Shown one piece after another: positions 7,155 through 10,459 of a stretch of DNA of 10,459 nt. The translations under genes and the position numbers were made by a program. The notes under the pieces are model-generated. The model ran no database searches, was not told the origin of the DNA, and saw nothing but the letters and a program-made list of their open reading frames with translations. The stretch comes from JAOABC01 sp041287495. Its GTDB lineage: Bacteria; Aquificota; Aquificia; Aquificales; Hydrogenothermaceae. Within the stretch, counting starts at the first letter, position 1, and each line of letters opens with the position of its first letter. The stretch is taken from positions 1 to 10,459 of the forward strand of contig JBEULE010000024.1 in the NCBI GenBank assembly GCA_041287495.1. The letters are read 5' to 3'.

Positions 7155-7722
7155 GAGAGAGTTATACGGTAAAGGTTATGAAAGAATTGTCGGAATAGAT
7201 GAGGCGGGCAGGGGACCTTTGGCTGGTCCCGTCGTTGCTGCTGCCGTTATTCTTCCCAAAAATCAAAAAATATACCTAACAAAAGATTCAAAAAAAACAT
7301 CAGAAAAAGAAAGAGAAAAACTTTTTAGAATTATAGTTGAAAATGGGTATGTAGGCATAGGTATAGCTTCCCCTCAGGAGATAGACCAATTAAATATACT
7401 AAATGCTACAAAACTTGCATCAAATAGAGCCTTAGAAAACCTTAAAGTAAAATTTGATATAGTTATTACAGATTATTTAGATTTAGGATTAAAAAATCAA
7501 ATATCACTAAAAAAAGCCGATGAGACAGTCCACTGTGTAGCAGCAGCAAGTATAGTTGCAAAAGTAACAAGAGATAAAATAATGAAAGAGTATAAACAGA
7601 TTTATCCAGAATTTTCATTTGATAAACATAAAGGTTATCCTACAGAGCTTCATTACCAAGAGATAGAGAGATACGGTATAACACCTATTCATAGAAGAAG
7701 TTTCAAACTATACAGAGGGTAA
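7141..7722 (+). CDS. rnhB: Ribonuclease HII
   Basis: Endonuclease that cuts the RNA strand of RNA/DNA hybrids and at single ribonucleotides embedded in DNA, starting ribonucleotide excision repair. The 193-aa length is typical. The catalytic carboxylates are Asp20 and Glu21 (GIDEAGRGPLAGP), Asp111 (VITDYLDL) and Asp127 (KKADETVH), with the spacing known for type HII enzymes. The GRG substrate loop (23-25), DSKK (49-52), AAASIVAKVTRD (134-145) and HKGYP (163-167) are present. The ATG at 7141 is the start that gives a normal N-terminus; it overlaps rplS by 14 nt and has no Shine-Dalgarno, so translation probably relies on ribosomes finishing rplS. The same frame is open upstream to a TTG at 7009, but that stretch is the shadow of the L19 tail. 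A stable hairpin lies at 7212-7230. Confidence 0.96.
   Translation: MDSLERELYGKGYERIVGIDEAGRGPLAGPVVAAAVILPKNQKIYLTKDSKKTSEKEREKLFRIIVENGYVGIGIASPQEIDQLNILNATKLASNRALENLKVKFDIVITDYLDLGLKNQISLKKADETVHCVAAASIVAKVTRDKIMKEYKQIYPEFSFDKHKGYPTELHYQEIERYGITPIHRRSFKLYRG
7212..7230 (+). repeat. GC-rich hairpin within the rnhB 5' coding region
   Basis: GGGACC (7212-7217) and GGTCCC (7225-7230) form a perfect 6-bp GC-rich stem with a 7-nt loop, about 70 nt after the rnhB start. It falls in codons for the conserved RGPLAGP motif. The surrounding 60 bp use C/G-ending codons unlike the rest of the window. No T tract follows, so it is not a terminator. Confidence 0.55.
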
Positions 7723-7726
7723 AAGT

Positions 7727-8737
7727 ATGATTAAAGAGTATATAAATAAAGTTGTCAATAGAGAGAATCTCTCACCATATGAAATGGAAGACCTTTTTAA
7801 CAACATAATGGATGGAAACCTAACAGATGCTCAGATAGGGGCTATACTTATTGCATTAAAGATGAAAGGTGAAAGTATAGAGGAAATTGTAGCAGCTACA
7901 AAAGTAATGAGAGAGAAAGCTTTAAAAGTTGAAGTTAAAGATAAATCTAAACTTATAGATACCTGTGGAACTGGAGGAGATAAAGTAAATACATTCAATG
8001 TATCAACAATCTCAGCTTTTGTGGTTGCATCAGCAGGTGGAAAAGTAGCAAAACATGGAAATAGGTCTGTGTCATCAAAATGTGGTAGTGCCGATATTAT
8101 GCAAGCTCTTGGAGTAAATATAGAGATGACACCGGAGAAAGTCGCAGAGAGTATAGAAAAAATAGGACTTGGTTTTCTCTTTGCACCGATATTTCATCCA
8201 GCGATGAAAAATGTTATAAAACAGAGAAGAGAAATTGGAGTTAGGACTATATTTAACATCTTAGGACCTCTATCAAATCCAGCTCAAACAGAATATCAAC
8301 TTATAGGCGTTTATGACCAAAGTTTAGTCAGACCTATAACGGAAGTTTTAAAAGAGTTAGGTTTAAAAAAAGCCTATGTAGTCCATGGACTTGAGGGACT
8401 CGATGAAGTTTCTCTTACTACAAAAACATTAGTAGGCAAACTCGATAACGGAGATATAGAGATATTCACAGTGGAGCCGGAAGATTTTGGGCTAAAGAGT
8501 ACAGATTTAAAAGAGCTTGAAGGTGGAGATATAGAGATAAACAAAAAGATAGCTTTAGATATCCTAACAGGTCAGGATACAACAGCAAAAACTGACTTCG
8601 TCGCTTTAAATTCTGCATTCTCTTTACATTTAATAGGTATCGTTGACTCTATAAAAGAAGGTATAGAGCTTGCAAAAGAAAATATATATAACCAAAAAGC
8701 TTACGAAGTTTTAGAAAAATTAAGGAATTTTAACTAA
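7727..8737 (+). CDS. trpD: Anthranilate phosphoribosyltransferase
   Basis: Second step of tryptophan synthesis from chorismate: transfers phosphoribose from PRPP to anthranilate, giving phosphoribosylanthranilate and pyrophosphate; Mg-dependent, cytosolic. The 336-aa length is typical. A helical N-terminal domain (1-70) precedes the PRPP-binding loop GTGGD (81-85), then NVST (91-94), KHGNRSVSSKCGSAD (109-123), the anthranilate-contacting Arg169 (RREIGVRT), NILGPLSNP (177-185) and the metal-binding DE at 226-227 (GLDEVSL). All key residues are present. It starts 4 nt after the rnhB stop, with AGAGGG inside the last rnhB codons as ribosome-binding site. No other trp gene is in the window, which fits the scattered trp genes known in Aquificales. 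Confidence 0.97.
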   Translation: MIKEYINKVVNRENLSPYEMEDLFNNIMDGNLTDAQIGAILIALKMKGESIEEIVAATKVMREKALKVEVKDKSKLIDTCGTGGDKVNTFNVSTISAFVVASAGGKVAKHGNRSVSSKCGSADIMQALGVNIEMTPEKVAESIEKIGLGFLFAPIFHPAMKNVIKQRREIGVRTIFNILGPLSNPAQTEYQLIGVYDQSLVRPITEVLKELGLKKAYVVHGLEGLDEVSLTTKTLVGKLDNGDIEIFTVEPEDFGLKSTDLKELEGGDIEINKKIALDILTGQDTTAKTDFVALNSAFSLHLIGIVDSIKEGIELAKENIYNQKAYEVLEKLRNFN

Positions 8738-8746
8738 TGTTATAAT
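8738..8746 (+). promoter_or_regulatory. Extended -10 promoter of the FabL-type reductase gene
   Basis: TGTTATAAT is a perfect -10 (8741-8746) with the TGn extension, beginning one base after the trpD stop codon. Transcription would start near 8753, about 20 nt before the ATG at 8774. The -35 region (AATTAA at 17-nt spacing) is weak. It would let this gene be expressed apart from the rplS run. Confidence 0.6.
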
Positions 8747-8773
8747 AGTTATCAAAAAATCAGAGGTAAGTAG

Positions 8774-9562
8774 ATGAGTAGTTGTAAGCCACTGGAAGGG
8801 AAGTTAGCATTTATCACCGGAGCAAGTAGAGGAATAGGTAGAGCTATCGCATTGAAACTTGCATCTATGGGTGCAGATGTAATAATCAACTACTACAAAA
8901 ATAGAGAGAAAGCAGAAGAAGTAGCGAAAGAGGTAGAAAATCTTGGAAGAAAAAGCTATGTGATACAGGGAGATTTTGGTGTAAAAGAGGAGATTGACAG
9001 AGTGTTTGATGAAATTACAGAAAAGTTTGGCTACCTTGATATCTTTGTCAGTAATGCTGTTGCTTCCGGAAGAGAGGTTGTAGGAGGTTTTGCACCATTT
9101 TTAAGACTGAAAGAAAAAGGAACACTAAGAATATACAACATTACTACATTTGGTTTTATATGGTCTTCTCAGAGAGCAGTAAAACTTATGGAAGGAAGGA
9201 AAGGTAAGATAGTGGCAATATCATCAACAGGAACAACAGACTATATGCCAAACTATGCTATACATGGCTCAGCAAAAGCTGCACTTCAAACATTAGTAAG
9301 GTATCTTGCAGTAGAAGTAGGTCCTATGGGAATAAATGTAAACTGTGTTTCCGGAGGTCCAATAGATACTGAAGCTATTCAGCTTTTCCCTAACTATGAG
9401 GAGGTAAAAGAAGGAACGATAAAACTTACACCTCTAGGAAGAATGGGTCAACCTGAAGATATAGCAAATGTGGTTGGATTTTTATGTACAGAAGATGCAA
9501 AGTGGATTCAAGGTCAAACAATCATAGTCGATGGTGGTCTTTCCTTAGTAAGAGGAAGATAG
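8774..9562 (+). CDS. fabL: FabL-type enoyl-[acyl-carrier-protein] reductase (SDR family)
   Basis: Short-chain dehydrogenase fold, 262 aa, most likely the last reduction of each fatty-acid elongation cycle (trans-2-enoyl-ACP to acyl-ACP). Cofactor loop TGASRGIG (15-22); Tyr-x6-Lys catalytic pair Tyr161/Lys168 in NYAIHGSAK, with a second Tyr (157) four residues earlier, as in FabL's YLENY. The Tyr-x3-Lys of FabG-type ketoreductases is absent, which points to an enoyl reductase. The C-terminal half follows Bacillus FabL closely: SGGPIDTEAI (193-202), a FPN motif (205-207), TPLGRM (219-224) and GQTIIVDGG (247-255). This is recalled from memory, not aligned. FabL enzymes prefer NADPH and are triclosan-insensitive, but neither property is shown here. 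The ATG has AGAGG at 8762-8766 (7-nt spacing) and its own promoter. A different SDR substrate remains possible. Confidence 0.85.
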   Translation: MSSCKPLEGKLAFITGASRGIGRAIALKLASMGADVIINYYKNREKAEEVAKEVENLGRKSYVIQGDFGVKEEIDRVFDEITEKFGYLDIFVSNAVASGREVVGGFAPFLRLKEKGTLRIYNITTFGFIWSSQRAVKLMEGRKGKIVAISSTGTTDYMPNYAIHGSAKAALQTLVRYLAVEVGPMGINVNCVSGGPIDTEAIQLFPNYEEVKEGTIKLTPLGRMGQPEDIANVVGFLCTEDAKWIQGQTIIVDGGLSLVRGR

Positions 9563-10048
9563 TTAGCTAAAATACAGCCCCTTTTTCGATATCTCTGAGA
9601 GGTGTCCAAGTAATGAGGATGCCTCTTTTAAATTGTCTGCTACATCTAAAGAAAAACTTTTAAGTATGCTCGTATCTGATGCTATATTTTCAAGTTCGAT
9701 TAAGTTGTAAGCTAAATGGTCTAAAACATCTTTGTCTTTTATTGTAAAGTTTTCTGGAAATAGATTCGTATATATCTCCAAAGTTGGAAGAGTGTATATA
9801 ATCCATCCGATAGTATTCATAGATATCTCGAGTATATCCGTAAGCTTTTCTCTACTTTCTATCTCCATTATCTTACTGAGTAAATTGGCTATTTTACTTA
9901 AACTATCTGCAATATATTTGAATATCTGACTTGAATCTTCCAAAGATAACACATTTTTTTCTTTAATCAATTTATCTATCTTCTTTTGCTGAAAATATAT
10001 AAAAGACTCTGCATCTGCTATAAGTATATTTATCTGTTCTTCTGTCAT
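9563..10048 (-). CDS. Uncharacterised helical protein encoded behind fliA
   Basis: 161-aa protein I do not recognise. It lacks cysteine, has no signal peptide, and looks almost entirely helical, with amphipathic stretches rich in Leu/Ile/Ser/Lys/Glu at about 1-30, 38-75, 107-128 and 132-157. One moderately hydrophobic stretch (about 77-95, around GWIIYTLPTL) is probably too broken for a membrane helix. It starts 6 nt after the fliA stop with GAGG 4 nt before the ATG, so it is almost certainly co-transcribed with fliA. That suggests a flagellar or chemotaxis role as an adaptor, chaperone or regulator, but this is only inference. It shows no obvious CheZ active-site Asp/Gln motif and is longer than FlgM. 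Its TAA directly abuts the convergent fabL TAG with no spacer. Confidence 0.8.
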   Translation of the reverse strand: MTEEQINILIADAESFIYFQQKKIDKLIKEKNVLSLEDSSQIFKYIADSLSKIANLLSKIMEIESREKLTDILEISMNTIGWIIYTLPTLEIYTNLFPENFTIKDKDVLDHLAYNLIELENIASDTSILKSFSLDVADNLKEASSLLGHLSEISKKGLYFS

Positions 10049-10054
10049 CCTGCC

Positions 10055-10459
10055 TCATTTATAAAGATATTTAGAAATTTCCTTTCTTAATTTTAACATA
10101 ATTTTTGTATGCATCTGTGATATTCTTGACTCAGTTAAATTAAGGACGTAAGCTATCTCTTTCATCGAAAGTTCTTCATAGTAGTAAAGTGTTATTATCA
10201 ATCTCTCTTTATTGTCAAGTTTATTTTTAATAATATCTATCAATATATCTCTAAGCTCATTTTCTTCAACTATTTTATCTGGTGTATTATCAGAAGTTGC
10301 TATAAACTGCCAAAGATGCTGCCCTTCTCCTTCATCATCTTTTACACTACTATCTAATGATACAAGGATTTTATTCATAATACCTTCTGCATACTTCATA
10401 TACTCCTCTACATCCATACCAAGATACCGTGCTATCTCTTCTGTTTTTGCCTGTCTTCC
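10055..10459 (-). CDS. fliA: RNA polymerase sigma factor FliA (sigma-28), C-terminal part
   Basis: Alternative sigma factor that directs RNA polymerase to flagellar and chemotaxis promoters. The frame is open to the window edge, so the ATG at 10417 is internal. The 134 residues present cover region 3 (KTEEIARYLGMDVEEY, 5-20) and region 4, including DNKERLIITLYYYEEL (82-97) and the helix-turn-helix at about 97-119 (MKEIAYVLNLTESRISQ), which reads the -35 element. About 100 N-terminal residues (region 2) lie outside the window. The YYYEEL and TESRISQ motifs are typical of FliA and separate it from primary and ECF sigma factors. It ends in TGA 6 nt before the uncharacterised gene at 9563-10048. 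Fairly certain, though other sigma-28-like members (WhiG type) share this region. Confidence 0.93.
   Translation of the reverse strand, partial: GRQAKTEEIARYLGMDVEEYMKYAEGIMNKILVSLDSSVKDDEGEGQHLWQFIATSDNTPDKIVEENELRDILIDIIKNKLDNKERLIITLYYYEELSMKEIAYVLNLTESRISQMHTKIMLKLRKEISKYLYK

Noticed and set aside
9563..9570. TTAGCTAA palindrome at the fabL stop as part of a bidirectional terminator
   Set aside because: The arms are short and AT-only apart from the centre, there is no loop and no T tract directly after it, and it lies inside the convergent gene's final codons.

Overview
The window is a gene-dense, visibly AT-rich piece of a bacterial chromosome, roughly one third G+C by eye. Its coding style (Lys/Glu/Ile-rich proteins, AGA for Arg, ATA for Ile), a sigma-28 gene, a scattered trpD and the set of housekeeping genes fit a low-GC thermophilic Aquificota member of the Sulfurihydrogenibium type. 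That taxonomic call is an inference from style and gene content, not from a database match. I see no rRNA, tRNA, CRISPR array, intact insertion sequence or prophage gene.

Layout. (1) 1-3167, plus strand: the 3' four-fifths of dnaE (replicative DNA polymerase III alpha), followed by ridA in a 1-nt stop/start overlap. (2) 3151-5090, minus strand: a small exported Ig-like (BsuPI-type) protein gene and murJ (lipid II flippase), also joined by a 1-nt overlap. murJ converges on ridA with a 17-bp tail overlap. (3) 5142-6476, plus strand: der (EngA), the double GTPase of 50S assembly. It diverges from the BsuPI-like gene over about 50 bp holding a perfect 8-bp inverted repeat; its best promoter lies inside the opposite gene. 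(4) 6477-6740: a 264-bp gap, the largest non-coding stretch, with a 126-bp segment bounded by 15-nt imperfect inverted repeats and an extended -10 promoter just upstream of rplS. (5) 6741-8737, plus strand: rplS (L19), rnhB (RNase HII) and trpD, an overlapping or nearly touching run. (6) 8774-9562, plus strand: a FabL-type enoyl-ACP reductase with its own extended -10 promoter. (7) 9563-10459, minus strand: the C-terminal half of fliA (sigma-28), followed by an unrecognised all-helical 161-aa protein gene whose stop abuts the fabL stop.

Taken together this is core chromosome: replication, ribosome assembly, RNA/DNA hybrid repair, envelope building (MurJ, FabL), metabolite repair (RidA), tryptophan synthesis and flagellar transcription. 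I did not find a clear new multi-gene system. The points most worth a second look are the inverted-repeat segment between der and rplS, the hairpin enclosing the start of the BsuPI-like gene, the FabL-type reductase, and the unrecognised protein behind fliA.
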